Assembly: GCF_900117315.1 (NCBI RefSeq) | Contig: NZ_LT630337.1 | Span: forward strand, 4,006,628 to 4,070,627 | Origin: Bacillus massilinigeriensis | GTDB taxonomy: Bacteria > Bacillota > Bacilli > Bacillales > Cytobacillaceae | DNA: 64,000 bases | Direction: 5' to 3' | Part shown: piece by piece, positions 1-8,629 of the stretch | Position numbering within the stretch: position 1 is the stretch's first letter | Layout of the letters: each line of letters begins with the position of its first letter | The notes under the pieces: generated by a model | What the model was told of the DNA's origin: nothing | Seen by the model: the letters and a program-made list of their open reading frames with translations, nothing else | Database searches by the model: none | Made by a program: the position numbers and the translations under genes

Positions 1-436
1 GTTGCTTACTTTTCAACGTGAAAATCTTTTCCTTTACTTCTTCTCTAGGTAGATCCTCGAAAAACAACACGGTTGAAACAAGTTCAAGAAATCTAGCATT
101 TTGTTGGTTCATGTCATTCATGCAATCCTCAAGATGGGGCATCTCAATCTCATTTAAACTGAGAAATTCCCTTCCATTCTCTGTTAAGGTATACCGATAT
201 TGATAAAATCCACTTTTTTTCTCTTTTACCTCATTTAAAAAACCCATATTACATAGCTCTTCCACTCTTAAAGTTAGCTCCTCTGAATAAGGTCCATAAA
301 AGTGAAACTGAAATCGTTCTTGAAATGGGAAGGTTATTTTTTTTGCTATATATATCATCTTTTGCAGTTTTTTTCTTCCAATAATCTCACCAGATACTTG
401 GATTGCGTGCATGATTTTTGCATGGTCTTTAAGCAC
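1..436 (-). CDS. ywgA: YwgA family protein, partial (C-terminus beyond window)
   Basis: Read on the minus strand from a GTG at 436 to the window edge, about 145 codons with no stop, so the C-terminus is missing. The GTG start is chosen because a GGAG sits ten bases upstream; the first in-frame ATG is eight codons further in and lacks such a site. The visible protein contains GRKKLQKMIYIAKK near residue 20 and an FHFYGPYSEEL motif near residue 44, followed by a winged-helix-like stretch, as in B. subtilis YwgA. That gene also lies directly downstream of ywfO in B. subtilis, which supports the call. The molecular function of the family is unknown to me. Only 42 bases separate it from ywfO, so co-transcription is likely. 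Confidence 0.8.
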   Translation of the reverse strand, partial: MLKDHAKIMHAIQVSGEIIGRKKLQKMIYIAKKITFPFQERFQFHFYGPYSEELTLRVEELCNMGFLNEVKEKKSGFYQYRYTLTENGREFLSLNEIEMPHLEDCMNDMNQQNARFLELVSTVLFFEDLPREEVKEKIFTLKSKQ

Positions 437-478
437 AACTTGTCATCTCCTACTCCATGTTTTCCGTAATGATAAGCA

Positions 479-1789
479 TTAAATATCTAAAATGGTGCGA
501 ATTTGTCTTTTGATATTACGTTTAGATGTTTCGTCATAAAGTAAATCAATTGGAAAATATAACTTATGGTCTGTCCTTCTTTTACCGGAAATCGCATCAA
601 CAATCTCGGACTCTCTTGATAATTCTCGGATCTCTCCATTTTTCATCAATAGCTGAATCGGAAGGCGCTCTTCTTCCTCTCCTGGACGATAGAAATCATA
701 AGGGAGATCGGATGAGGAATCAACAACTAAATAGTATTCAGGGTCTAAGCCTGCCTTAGTAAATAAAGTGGATAATTCAGCGAGCTTTTTATATTCCTTC
801 GCTGGGTCGAATTCCACATATTTAAAAAGATTTCTGTCCATAAAACGATCAGCTAAATCCTTAAGAATTGTATCCTCCTCATCCTGCCACATTTGGAAAT
901 AGAAGAGGATAACAGCCTCATCCAGCTTTAAATAGTCTTCTAATGTTAGTTTATTTTCGAAAAGTGAGTAGAAATGGATCGGGTCCTGCTTAAAGGAGTA
1001 TTGATTTTCATATAGAAACTTGGCTCGGTGGAGAATCTTTGTCAATATCACTTCAGCACTTCGAGTTACTGGGTGAAAATAGACCTGCCAATACATTTGG
1101 TATCTGCTCATGATGTAATCCTCAACGGCATGCATTCCACTATGCTTGATGACTACCTGATCCTCTTTCGGCCGCATGACGCGCAAGATTCGTTCCATAT
1201 CAAAATGGCCATAGCTTACCCCTGTGAAATAGGCATCTCTTTGCAAATAATCCATTCGATCGGCATCAATTTGACTAGAGATTAGGCTAATGACCAATTT
1301 ATTTTCATAAGTCTTTGCAATCACCTCTGCTACTTTTTTAGGAAAATCATCACTAACCTTAGTGAGGATTTGATGAACCTCTGTATCTCCTAAAATAATT
1401 TGCTGGGTGTAGTATTCATGATCGAAATCAAATACCTTTTCAAAGGAATGTGAGAATGGACCATGGCCTAAATCATGAAGCAAGGCTGCACAAAGAGTTA
1501 GCAGTCTCTCATCATGATTCCAATCTGGTCTCCATTCAAATACATCATCCACAATTCTCCGTACGACCTCGTAAACGCCGAGAGAATGGTTAAATCGGCT
1601 ATGTTCGGCACCATGGAAGGTCAAATAGGTTGTACCTAGCTGTTTGATTCTTCTTAGCCTTTGGAATTCCTTCGTGCCGATTAAATCCCAAATGACCCGG
1701 TCACGCACATGCACATAGCGATGAACTGGATCTTTAAAAACCTTTTCTTCTTTCAGTTTTTCAGCCGAATAACCCATTTTCTCCCCCAC
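479..1789 (-). CDS. ywfO: HD-domain phosphohydrolase YwfO (dGTPase-like)
   Basis: A 436-residue protein with a full HD metal-dependent phosphohydrolase domain in its first half. The motifs in order are a histidine in HSRFNHSLGVYE (about residue 62), the HD pair in LLHDLGHGPFSHSFE (about residue 110), and an aspartate in SSQIDADRMDYLQRDA (about residue 173). Known relatives (Enterococcus EF1143 and B. subtilis YwfO) hydrolyse deoxynucleoside triphosphates, so a cytoplasmic role in nucleotide pool control is inferred; the substrate cannot be read from sequence. Length matches YwfO. The C-terminal third has no recognised motif. Its position between ywgA and rsfA follows B. subtilis order. Confidence 0.9.
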   Translation of the reverse strand: MGEKMGYSAEKLKEEKVFKDPVHRYVHVRDRVIWDLIGTKEFQRLRRIKQLGTTYLTFHGAEHSRFNHSLGVYEVVRRIVDDVFEWRPDWNHDERLLTLCAALLHDLGHGPFSHSFEKVFDFDHEYYTQQIILGDTEVHQILTKVSDDFPKKVAEVIAKTYENKLVISLISSQIDADRMDYLQRDAYFTGVSYGHFDMERILRVMRPKEDQVVIKHSGMHAVEDYIMSRYQMYWQVYFHPVTRSAEVILTKILHRAKFLYENQYSFKQDPIHFYSLFENKLTLEDYLKLDEAVILFYFQMWQDEEDTILKDLADRFMDRNLFKYVEFDPAKEYKKLAELSTLFTKAGLDPEYYLVVDSSSDLPYDFYRPGEEEERLPIQLLMKNGEIRELSRESEIVDAISGKRRTDHKLYFPIDLLYDETSKRNIKRQIRTILDI

Positions 1790-1907
1790 TTCCTATTAAT
1801 CTTAATCTTATTATAATGCCAAATCTCCACAAATTGTTAAAAAATTCATGTTCCTTCGACAAAATTTACATCAACTATTTTATCCACATAAAGGAGTTTC
1901 TAAGAAA

Positions 1908-1945
1908 AAGAAAAACCGCCTGATACTTGCTCATAAAGGCGATTT
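1908..1945 (-). terminator. Intrinsic terminator of the DUF1450 gene
   Basis: On the minus strand a CGCCT / AGGCG stem (1937-1941 pairing with 1917-1921) is followed by GTTTTTCTTTTT. It begins about ten bases after the stop codon at 1954-1956. The stem is short with a long loop, so it is moderate rather than strong. Confidence 0.55.
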
Positions 1946-1953
1946 TGATTTTA

Positions 1954-2175
1954 TTATTTTAGCTTTTTAAGGATTTTTTCCTTCAGTTCCTCTTCAGATA
2001 ATGCGGCTACTGGGCGATTATTGACAAAGGCAAAGGTCTTTTTTCTACCAGGACCGCAGTAAGATTGACATCCAATTTCAATCGTTGCTTCCGGATCAAT
2101 TTCCTTTAATAAAGGAATCAAGGTTTTAAGATTTACTGCCTGACAATCGTCGCAAACACGGAATTCGTTTGCCAT
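1954..2175 (-). CDS. DUF1450 family small protein (YuzB-like)
   Basis: A 73-residue cytoplasmic protein with paired cysteines near the N-terminus (VCDDC, about residues 8-11) and the family hallmark [18 protein letters not shown] (about residues 35-52), followed by a VAALSEEEL helix. This is the DUF1450/YuzB layout: a small thioredoxin-like fold with two cysteine pairs. Function is unknown. A redox or metal-binding role is only inferred from the cysteines. It is monocistronic, with its own terminator just downstream and a 387-base gap upstream. Confidence 0.8.
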   Translation of the reverse strand: MANEFRVCDDCQAVNLKTLIPLLKEIDPEATIEIGCQSYCGPGRKKTFAFVNNRPVAALSEEELKEKILKKLK

Positions 2176-2485
2176 TATTTACATCCCTTTCTATATGAAA
2201 ACATGTTCTTAATTGCTTCTTCCTAACTGTGTAGAAGACATCCTTTATGTACCCATTAGGAACATGTTAAGCAAAAACTTTCACACGTTATATCGAAAAA
2301 TTAATCTAAAGGGTATTTTACATTTTCTTATTTTCTATTGCAAGCTGTAATCATTTGTACAACTGGTGAATCTTAGTAACAGTTTTCGTTTTTTCGTAAA
2401 AGTTTATTCAGGGGAAATTCAGGCTACATTATAAGTAATTAATTAAATTTTAGTAAAAAATCTATTACCCTTTTAAACCATTTTT
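2176..2485. other. Gene-free AT-rich interval between DUF1450 gene and rsfA
   Basis: No open frame with a ribosome site is seen on either strand. The interval must hold the DUF1450 promoter on the minus strand. An imperfect inverted repeat of GAAAACATGTTC / GGAACATGTTAAG type (about 2197-2270) is visible; its meaning is unknown. Confidence 0.4.
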
Positions 2486-2516
2486 GTATAAACGATTACA
2501 ATTCTGGCAATCATTA
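2486..2516 (+). promoter_or_regulatory. Candidate sigma-F/sigma-G promoter of rsfA
   Basis: GTATA at 2486-2490 matches the forespore -35 pattern (GYATA). After 16 bases comes GCAATCATTA (2507-2516), a partial match to the sigma-F -10. In B. subtilis rsfA is transcribed in the forespore, which is why this site was looked for. The match is imperfect, so confidence is low. Confidence 0.35.
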
Positions 2517-2562
2517 GACTAGAACAATCAAAAATATACTTATAAATTGGGAGTTGAGGAAA

Positions 2563-3282
2563 TTGAAAATTCGCCAAGATGCTTGGACAGATGAGAATGA
2601 TTTATTACTAGCTGAAACCGTACTTCGGCATGTAAGAGAGGGCAGCACTCAGCTAAATGCCTTTGAAGAGGTTGGTGACAAGCTTAACCGAACAAGTGCA
2701 GCATGTGGTTTCAGATGGAACGCTGTGGTTCGTCACCGTTATGAGAAGGCACTTTCACTCGCGAAAAAGCAACGAAAACAAAGACAAAGAATGCTAGGCA
2801 AAGAGCAAGGTGGGAAAAAGAAACTACTATATGCCCCACCAATACCAACCATTGAGGAAGTAGGAGCATTTGCTTCACCAGTTACTGAGGTGGAAGAAAC
2901 GCTAGAAACAGTGGAATATAGTCAAGAAATGACCCCTGTTTTACAGCCAACTCTTAACCAGGTGACAGGCGATCTTTCTTTAGATCAAATTATTTCCTAC
3001 TTACAAAATATCAATCGTTCTAATTTTCAGGTTGACATTTTAAAAAGCGAGAATGAAAGATTGAAGCGAGAAAATGCAGAAATCAAAAGTCGTAATGAAT
3101 CATTAGAGAAAAAAATCGAAGAACTCGAGCAAAATTCCGTCACGATGCAAGAAGATTACGAGACATTAATGAAAATTATGAACCGTGCAAGAAAGCTAGT
3201 CTTATTTGATGAAGAAGAAAGACCCGCAACTACAAAGTTTAAAATGGACCGAAATGGAAATTTAGAAAAGGTAGCTGAATAG
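2563..3282 (+). CDS. rsfA: Prespore-specific transcription regulator RsfA
   Basis: A 239-residue DNA-binding protein. The N-terminal 65 residues form a Myb/SANT-like domain ([18 protein letters not shown], then [14 protein letters not shown]), the hallmark of RsfA. A basic stretch ([10 protein letters not shown]) follows, and residues about 155-195 form a leucine-heptad coiled coil ([16 protein letters not shown]), probably for dimerisation. The TTG at 2563 is preferred because GGGAG lies nine bases upstream; a TTG at 2554 abuts that site. In B. subtilis RsfA modulates sigma-F-dependent genes in the forespore. Genomic position after ywfO matches B. subtilis, but ywfM is absent between it and lipL. 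Confidence 0.88.
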   Translation: MKIRQDAWTDENDLLLAETVLRHVREGSTQLNAFEEVGDKLNRTSAACGFRWNAVVRHRYEKALSLAKKQRKQRQRMLGKEQGGKKKLLYAPPIPTIEEVGAFASPVTEVEETLETVEYSQEMTPVLQPTLNQVTGDLSLDQIISYLQNINRSNFQVDILKSENERLKRENAEIKSRNESLEKKIEELEQNSVTMQEDYETLMKIMNRARKLVLFDEEERPATTKFKMDRNGNLEKVAE

Positions 3283-3340
3283 TTCTTTCGGTTCTACCAA
3301 AATGATAGAGGAAGTTATGGCAACAAAACCTCGAATTAAG

Positions 3341-3374
3341 AAAGGCTGTTACTAGCAAAGGTAACAGCCTTTTA
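3341..3374 (+). terminator. Intrinsic terminator of rsfA
   Basis: AAGGCTGTTAC and GTAACAGCCTT form a perfect 11-base stem with an eight-base loop, followed by TTTAT. It lies about 60 bases after the rsfA stop. Confidence 0.85.
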
Positions 3375-3557
3375 TACGTTAGAAATGGAATTTTTATTAA
3401 TTTATGGTTAGTTATCACAATTAGACGCATAAACTCTATGAAGAGACGCAATTACTGGAAAAACAGGTGCATATTCAACAATAAAGACGCAAACTTCCTT
3501 ATATTTAGAAGCATTTATCAGCTTTCCTACAAAATTTATCAAAAAAAATGCACATAA

Positions 3558-4400
3558 TTATAGTGATCCAAATGTTTTTTCATTTCTCTCCACAATCCGC
3601 TGATAATACTCTTCAAAAAGTGGCCATTCCTCTTCAGTTAATTGCCCCATATAGAAGGAATCACTTCTTTTCTTCAACACCTGTAAAAAGCGCAGCATGA
3701 CATCTTGAATGGTCAAGTCCACTCCTAACAAGCCCGCTAATGACTCCATCACAGAAGGATTAATCTCCGGGTACTTAAACTTAGTCTCTTCCTGTCCTTT
3801 TGAAAGAGAATAGAAGTTTTGAATGATTTCTGCCCTTTTGCTGCCACTATCAGAAATACAAAGATAGATTTGAACAGCTACACCATTTCTAATTCTACGC
3901 TGGGAGATGCCAGCAAACTTTTTCCCATGAATGCTTAAATCATAGCTTCCTGGACAATAAGAGCCCACAATTTCCCTAGCTTCAATTGATACGTTGAAAT
4001 CAGCAAACATTTCTTTTATTAAGAGGAACATAGCCTCATAACCTCTATTAATATCTATTCCTTTTTCCTTTTCAGGAAAGATTAAAGAGAGGTTTAGTAC
4101 CCCTTCGTCTAGCACAACAGCCAGTCCGCCTGAATTGCGAACAATTGTATGATAATTTTGCTCTTTTAAGTAGGCTAACCCATCAGCTAAAAAGGGCAAT
4201 CTTGTATCCTGGATTCCTAGAACGATTGTATTTTGATGAACCCACGCCCTTGCTGTAGCAGGTGCACCTAGAGTTCCGACAGATGCACACAATGTATCAT
4301 CCATCCCAAATGACTGAAGGGGATCCAAATGGAGTCCGGTTACGGATTGATCAATGACTCTCCACTCCTTCTGATACAATAATTCTCGCGCTTCCCCCAT
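3558..4400 (-). CDS. lipL: Octanoyl-[GcvH]:protein N-octanoyltransferase LipL
   Basis: A 280-residue member of the LplA/LipB/biotin ligase fold family. LipL moves the octanoyl group from the glycine-cleavage H protein to the E2 subunits of 2-oxo acid dehydrogenases. Visible marks are [20 protein letters not shown] (residues about 87-106), the usual RxxGG loop, and [11 protein letters not shown], whose Cys149 corresponds to the catalytic Cys150 of B. subtilis LipL. Length equals the B. subtilis enzyme (YwfL), and it follows pta on the same strand as in B. subtilis. A terminator lies between pta and lipL, so lipL depends on read-through or its own promoter. Confidence 0.9.
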   Translation of the reverse strand: MGEARELLYQKEWRVIDQSVTGLHLDPLQSFGMDDTLCASVGTLGAPATARAWVHQNTIVLGIQDTRLPFLADGLAYLKEQNYHTIVRNSGGLAVVLDEGVLNLSLIFPEKEKGIDINRGYEAMFLLIKEMFADFNVSIEAREIVGSYCPGSYDLSIHGKKFAGISQRRIRNGVAVQIYLCISDSGSKRAEIIQNFYSLSKGQEETKFKYPEINPSVMESLAGLLGVDLTIQDVMLRFLQVLKKRSDSFYMGQLTEEEWPLFEEYYQRIVERNEKTFGSL

Positions 4401-4470
4401 GGTTTTCTGCCTCCCTCCCTTTCAGATTAGCTCCAGCTTGGCCAAACTTCACCCTGGCAATCATTATGGC

Positions 4471-4501
4471 AAAAAGGCTGCCTCCTTTGCAAGAGCCAGC
4501 C
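4471..4501 (-). terminator. Intrinsic terminator of pta
   Basis: On the minus strand GGCTG and CAGCC, with an inner CTC/GAG pair, form a hairpin followed immediately by TTTTT. It starts about 17 bases after the pta stop. Confidence 0.8.
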
Positions 4502-4517
4502 ATTCATATAATCAAAA

Positions 4518-5495
4518 TTATTTGCTTACTACTTGAGCAGCAGTAATCAACGCTAATTTATAAACATCTTCCTCATTACAACCACGAGATAGATCATTAA
4601 CCGGGCGATTTAATCCTTGTAGGATTGGTCCAACTGCTTCAAAGTTTCCTAACCGTTGGGCAATCTTATAGCCGATGTTTCCAGCTTCAAGGCTTGGGAA
4701 AATAAATACATTAGCATCTCCTTGAAGTGGTGAATCTGGAGCTTTCTTCTTTGCAACAGATGGCACAAATGCCGCATCAAACTGGAATTCGCCATCTAAC
4801 ACTAAGTCTGCATCAAGCTGCTTAGCAATTTCAACCGCAGCTGATACCTTTTCCGTTTCAGGAGATTTTGCTGAACCCTTTGTTGAAAAGCTTAACATTG
4901 CAACTCTAGGATCGATATCAAACATCTTGGCTGTTTTCGCACTTTCAATCGCAATTTCTGCTAAGTCTTGGCTATCCGGAGCTATATTAATCGCACAATC
5001 TGCAAATACATATTTTTCATCTCCGCGAACCATAATGAAAACGCCAGATGTTTTTTTCACGCCGGTTTTTGTTTTAATAATTTGCAGCGCCGGGCGAACT
5101 GTATCTGCTGTTGAATGAGCAGCTCCACTTACTAAGCCATCTGCCTTATTTGTATGTATTAACATTGTACCAAAGTAATTTTCATCAAGAAGAATACGAC
5201 GTGCATCCTCTTCTGTCGCTTTTCCCTTTCTTCTTTCAACAAAGGATGCTACAAGCTCATCCATCATTTCGTAATTGTTAGGGTTATAAATTTCAATTCC
5301 TTCTAAGGAAACTTGTAATTCATTCGCCTTAGCTTGAATTTCCTCTTTGTTCCCTACTAAGATAGGTGCTAATACCTTATCAGCAGCTAGTCTACTAGTT
5401 GCTTTTAAAATCCGTTCATCAAGACCTTCCGGAAAAACAATTCTTAAATTCTGTCCGGTTACTTTTTCCTTTAAGCTTGAAAATAAATCACTCAT
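4518..5495 (-). CDS. pta: Phosphate acetyltransferase
   Basis: A 325-residue phosphotransacetylase that interconverts acetyl-CoA and acetyl phosphate, working with acetate kinase in overflow metabolism. It contains IVFPEGLDERILKA (residue about 18), GLVSGAAHSTADTVRPAL (about 115) and DGEFQFDAAFVPSVA (about 232), all typical of the short bacterial Pta. Start at ATG 5495 is preferred over an upstream in-frame codon at 5537 because AAAGGAGG lies nine bases ahead and because the longer form would run into the promoter. A consensus CcpA site lies upstream (5570-5583). Confidence 0.95.
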   Translation of the reverse strand: MSDLFSSLKEKVTGQNLRIVFPEGLDERILKATSRLAADKVLAPILVGNKEEIQAKANELQVSLEGIEIYNPNNYEMMDELVASFVERRKGKATEEDARRILLDENYFGTMLIHTNKADGLVSGAAHSTADTVRPALQIIKTKTGVKKTSGVFIMVRGDEKYVFADCAINIAPDSQDLAEIAIESAKTAKMFDIDPRVAMLSFSTKGSAKSPETEKVSAAVEIAKQLDADLVLDGEFQFDAAFVPSVAKKKAPDSPLQGDANVFIFPSLEAGNIGYKIAQRLGNFEAVGPILQGLNRPVNDLSRGCNEEDVYKLALITAAQVVSK

Positions 5496-5526
5496 TCTAT
5501 AAATCCTCCTTTTACAATACGTCTTT

Positions 5527-5556
5527 AGCATACCCATCTCTTTTTAATAATTTCAA
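5527..5556 (-). promoter_or_regulatory. Probable sigma-A promoter of pta
   Basis: On the minus strand TTGAAA (5551-5556) and TATGCT (5527-5532) are 18 bases apart. The predicted start is about 5520, leaving a short leader with the AAAGGAGG site. The cre site is centred near -57 relative to this start. Confidence 0.55.
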
Positions 5557-5569
5557 CAAATATCGAAAT

Positions 5570-5583
5570 TGTTATCGTTTACA
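5570..5583 (-). promoter_or_regulatory. CcpA cre site upstream of pta
   Basis: Read on the minus strand, TGTAAACGATAACA fits the cre consensus TGNAANCGNWNNCA at every fixed position. It sits upstream of the -35 of pta. In B. subtilis CcpA activates pta from a cre at about -55, so activation, not repression, is inferred here. Confidence 0.75.
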
Positions 5584-5729
5584 TTGAAAAGTCCATTTTT
5601 TTAAAATATTATAAATATATTGGAATGCCCTTTTTAAACACCTTTTTTCATTATTCTACAAAATTTTCATTTTGTACAACGGAACTTGTCAAACCTTGAG
5701 TTTTATTAAAGGGCATCTTGGTGAAACTG

Positions 5730-5738
5730 TGATATAGT
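5730..5738 (+). promoter_or_regulatory. Extended -10 promoter of hemQ
   Basis: TGATATAGT gives a TGn motif followed by TATAGT, an extended -10. No good -35 is visible 16-18 bases upstream. The hemQ start codon is 45 bases downstream. Confidence 0.45.
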
Positions 5739-5782
5739 AATGGTGGTAATGATGTTTAAAGAAATGAATAGGAGTGATAGCA

Positions 5783-6529
5783 ATGAGTGAAGCAGCAACA
5801 ACACTTGACGGCTGGTATTCTCTTCATGATTTCCGCGCGATTGATTGGACAAGTTGGAAGATGTTACCAAGCGATGAACGTCAGGCAGCTATAAATGAAT
5901 TTCTTGGTCTTATTGAAAAGTGGAATAAAACTCAGGTCGAAAAACAAGGTAGTCATGCCTTATATACGATTGTTGGTCAAAAAGCCGATTTTATGATGAT
6001 GATTTTAAGGCCTACTATGGAGGAATTAAACGAAATTGAAACAGAGTTCAATAAATCAAAATTAGCTGAGTTCACTATCCCTACATCTTCTTATGTATCT
6101 GTTGTTGAGCTTAGCAACTATTTACCATCTGATCAGGATCCATATCAAAATCCTGATATCCTGGCTAGACTTTATCCAATCCTGCCAAAATCAAAGCATG
6201 TCTGCTTCTATCCAATGGACAAGCGCAGACAAGGCCAAGACAACTGGTATATGCTTCCAATGGAGGATCGCCGCAATATGATGCGCAGTCATGGAATGAT
6301 TGGTCGTAAGTATGCTGGGAAGGTAAAGCAAATCATTACTGGCTCAGTCGGTTTTGATGATTACGAATGGGGAGTCACTTTATTCGCTGATGATGTACTG
6401 CAATTTAAAAAGCTAGTATATGAAATGCGTTTTGATGAAGTAAGTGCTCGCTATGGAGAATTTGGCTCATTCTTCGTTGGAAATCTATTAGAAGAGGATC
6501 AAATCTCTCATTTCCTACATGTGAATTAA
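5783..6529 (+). CDS. hemQ: Coproheme decarboxylase HemQ
   Basis: A 248-residue chlorite-dismutase-fold protein that converts iron-coproporphyrin III to protoheme with peroxide, the last step of the coproporphyrin-dependent heme pathway of Gram-positives. The catalytic tyrosine lies in FYPMDKRR (about residue 144) and the proximal heme histidine in [12 protein letters not shown] (about 171). [26 protein letters not shown] near the C-terminus is also conserved (split here by domain: strand, then helix). ATG 5783 has AGGAG eight bases upstream; the GTG at 5774 overlaps that site. The gene is divergent from pta, as in B. subtilis (ywfI). Confidence 0.94.
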   Translation: MSEAATTLDGWYSLHDFRAIDWTSWKMLPSDERQAAINEFLGLIEKWNKTQVEKQGSHALYTIVGQKADFMMMILRPTMEELNEIETEFNKSKLAEFTIPTSSYVSVVELSNYLPSDQDPYQNPDILARLYPILPKSKHVCFYPMDKRRQGQDNWYMLPMEDRRNMMRSHGMIGRKYAGKVKQIITGSVGFDDYEWGVTLFADDVLQFKKLVYEMRFDEVSARYGEFGSFFVGNLLEEDQISHFLHVN

Positions 6530-6578
6530 GATTAAATCGGTCAAATAAATTTCCTTCACAATAATTAACGAGTTCTTA

Positions 6579-6623
6579 AGGGGCTGCCTCAAAAGTATAA
6601 CTTTTTGGGCAGCCCCTTTTTTT
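6579..6623 (+). terminator. Intrinsic terminator of hemQ
   Basis: GGGGCTGCC and GGCAGCCCC form a strong GC stem with a long AT loop, followed by TTTTTTT. Confidence 0.9.
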
Positions 6624-6797
6624 GTCATAAATCTCCTATGACTTTCATAACTTGAATTAGTGAGTCTTCATTTAGCATTCCTTTTACATGATGATTCTTT
6701 TGTAGATTTGAATGCCTAATCGCAAAACTCTTCAAAGCAATATCCTCAGAGTTAAATATTTTTACTTAAAATATGATTGTTTTAGGAGGGAAAGAGA

Positions 6798-7316
6798 TTG
6801 AAAGGATCTTATCCAAATCAATATGTTGATTATCGACAATCGGGTTTCGGCTTTCAGCAGCCTTATGTTGGAGGCACAGGGCAAACCCCTGCTTTTGGAA
6901 CACAGCCTTTTTATCCTCAAATGCCAGCAGGAGCTGGTATGCCCACAGGAGCTGGCATGCAAACAACACCACCACCCGGCCTAGGTGCTGGCGGAGGTAC
7001 GGCTGGTGCTCAACCGCAAATACCAGGAATGCTGCCTTTAGAGCAATCCTATATTGAAAATATCTTACGCTTAAATAAAGGCAAACTAACTACTGTCCAT
7101 GCATCCTTTGATGGCGACGGTCCCGCCGACAGAAGGACATTTACTGGTATCATTGAGGCTGCCGGGCGTGATCATCTTATCCTGAGTGATCCTCAAACTG
7201 GAAGACGCACTCTTATCCCAATGGTCTTTTTTAATTATGCAACCTTTGATGAGGAACTTGAGTATGAATATCCATTTGGCGGTTCACCTGGAGTTACCAC
7301 TTATCCTCCAAGGTAG
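6798..7316 (+). CDS. gerQ: Spore coat protein GerQ
   Basis: A 172-residue spore coat protein. The N-terminal 80 residues are low-complexity, rich in Gly, Ala, Pro, Gln and Tyr (QMPAGAGMPTGAGMQTTPPP); the C-terminal 90 residues (LPLEQSYIENILRLNKGKL to the end) form the conserved GerQ domain. In B. subtilis GerQ anchors the germination hydrolase CwlJ in the coat and is crosslinked by transglutaminase Tgl through lysines. TTG 6798 is the start, with AGGAGGG seven bases upstream. No cwlJ lies next to it here. A mother-cell promoter is expected, but I could not identify convincing boxes in 6624-6797. Confidence 0.92.
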   Translation: MKGSYPNQYVDYRQSGFGFQQPYVGGTGQTPAFGTQPFYPQMPAGAGMPTGAGMQTTPPPGLGAGGGTAGAQPQIPGMLPLEQSYIENILRLNKGKLTTVHASFDGDGPADRRTFTGIIEAAGRDHLILSDPQTGRRTLIPMVFFNYATFDEELEYEYPFGGSPGVTTYPPR

Positions 7317-7377
7317 GAATACAATCGTAAAACATCCTGCTTAATGCACAAATGAACTGAAATAATAACTAAGTTAA

Positions 7378-7415
7378 AAAAAGATGCTGAGTATCAATTA
7401 TCAGCATCTTTTTAG
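7378..7415. terminator. Bidirectional terminator between gerQ and ywdK
   Basis: AAAGATGCTGA and TCAGCATCTTT form a perfect 11-base stem flanked by A-runs on one side and T-runs on the other, so it can serve both convergent genes. Confidence 0.85.
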
Positions 7416-7425
7416 TCCTATTTTC

Positions 7426-7797
7426 TTAAAATAATTTTATCGCCGCAACAACAATCAATGCCCAGGCAACGATAAAGGAAACTCCACCAAATGGTGTGAT
7501 TGCACCTAATATCCCGATTTTAGTCACGCTTAAAACGTAAAGGCTTCCTGAAAATAAAATAATCCCCAGAAGCATAATCCAACCAGACCAGGATAGCAAA
7601 GAGCTTGCTGGATATTTCCCTAAAAGCACCCCTATAATAAGAAGGCCGGTTGCATGGAACATTTGATAGGTTACCCCTGTCTTCCAAATGTCCAAATATT
7701 TTGGTTCGATTTTCCCCTCAAGGCCGTGTGCACCAAATGCCCCTAAAGCAACGGATAATAGTGCATTTATTGCCCCTAAAACAACAAATACTTTCAT
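7426..7797 (-). CDS. ywdK: DUF423 membrane protein YwdK
   Basis: A 123-residue integral membrane protein with four hydrophobic segments (about residues 3-22, 46-63, 70-90 and 98-120). ALGAFGAHGLEGK near residue 17 is the DUF423 signature. Function is unknown. The order gerQ-ywdK-ywdI-ung matches B. subtilis. A GGAGGAG lies 12 bases before the ATG, a slightly long spacing. Confidence 0.85.
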   Translation of the reverse strand: MKVFVVLGAINALLSVALGAFGAHGLEGKIEPKYLDIWKTGVTYQMFHATGLLIIGVLLGKYPASSLLSWSGWIMLLGIILFSGSLYVLSVTKIGILGAITPFGGVSFIVAWALIVVAAIKLF

Positions 7798-7952
7798 GTG
7801 ATTACATTTCTCCTCCCTAAATTAATCCTCCCAATTGTTCTGATTCTTATATTCAAAAAATAATAAAACCTTTTGCACCCTATTTAATCATAATAGCTGA
7901 TAAAATTAAATCATTTTGATTGTAAGTCAATCATTTCTCTAAGCTATATCTA

Positions 7953-8228
7953 TTAAAAATCCAGCAGTGAGTCCCCGTTTGCATCGTCATCCATTTCTAA
8001 CTTTTTCGGTTGTGAGACAGGGATTGACTGAATCACCGGTGGGATCTGGACAATTTTCCCCTCTTGGAAAGCCTCGCTCTTTTGATGAACGCCTTCTTCT
8101 AAGACAAGTTCACATAAAGTCTTTATCGATTGAATTCTTTCCCTCATTCTTGCCTCGCTGGAGCTTGCTTTGGCATGTTTAATTTCCTCTTCAATTTTTT
8201 CTAAAACCCTCTGCATTGAAATACTCAA
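7953..8228 (-). CDS. ywdI: YwdI family protein
   Basis: A 91-residue acidic, helical cytoplasmic protein (MQRVLEKIEEEIKHAK, then RIQSIKTLCELVLEE), with a disordered C-terminal tail ending DDDANGDSLLDF. This is the YwdI family of Bacillaceae, function unknown. The TTG at 8228 is chosen because AGAGGTG sits eight bases upstream; a GTG at 8237 overlaps that site and an ATG at 8216 lies inside the conserved start. Confidence 0.75.
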   Translation of the reverse strand: MSISMQRVLEKIEEEIKHAKASSSEARMRERIQSIKTLCELVLEEGVHQKSEAFQEGKIVQIPPVIQSIPVSQPKKLEMDDDANGDSLLDF

Positions 8229-8311
8229 ACAAAACACCTCTTCTTTGTTCCATCTTCTCTTCCATTGTTCGCTAAAATATGCCTATATTAAACCAGATTG
8301 AATATGGCTAC

Positions 8312-8467
8312 TTACTTTTTCTTTTCAAATCGTAGACATGGCTGACCGGAGGCCTTCTTTACCTCTATTGCAGGAAGCCGCTTCGTTTTAAATTGATATG
8401 CCTTACAGCCCTTTGGAAAATTCGGGTCCCATGTAACAAAAAAATAACGACAATGAAAACAGTTCAC
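8312..8467 (-). CDS. Small four-cysteine protein next to ung (zinc-ribbon-like)
   Basis: A 51-residue protein read from a GTG at 8467, with GAAAGG nine bases upstream. It starts MNCFHCRYFFVTWDPNF, continues PKGCKAYQFKTKRLP and ends SGQPCLRFEKKK. Four cysteines in a CxxC-x14-C-x22-C pattern with aromatic and basic residues suggest a small metal-binding or ribbon fold. I recall near-identical short proteins beside ung in many Bacillaceae, sometimes mislabelled as uracil-DNA glycosylase; it has none of that enzyme's motifs. Function is unknown. It shares strand and neighbourhood with ywdI and ung. Confidence 0.75.
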   Translation of the reverse strand: MNCFHCRYFFVTWDPNFPKGCKAYQFKTKRLPAIEVKKASGQPCLRFEKKK

Positions 8468-8601
8468 TCGATCCAACCTTTCACCCATCCTTTGCTTTCT
8501 AACTCACGACATGGTGACAGGCACCATGTTCCTTTCTAAGTGTCAGACACTAACAAGATAACATGAACCACCTCACCATGAAAAAAATAGCCTTTTTTGT
8601 C

Positions 8602-8617
8602 AGTTTCACGTGAAACA
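8602..8617. other. Candidate parS site (ParB/Spo0J binding)
   Basis: AGTTTCACGTGAAACA matches the parS consensus TGTTTCACGTGAAACA at 15 of 16 positions and contains the full TTTCACGTGAAA palindrome. It lies between ung and the four-cysteine gene. B. subtilis has scattered origin-proximal parS sites, so this places the window in the origin-proximal part of the chromosome. Confidence 0.85.
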
Positions 8618-8629
8618 CGTCATACTCTG

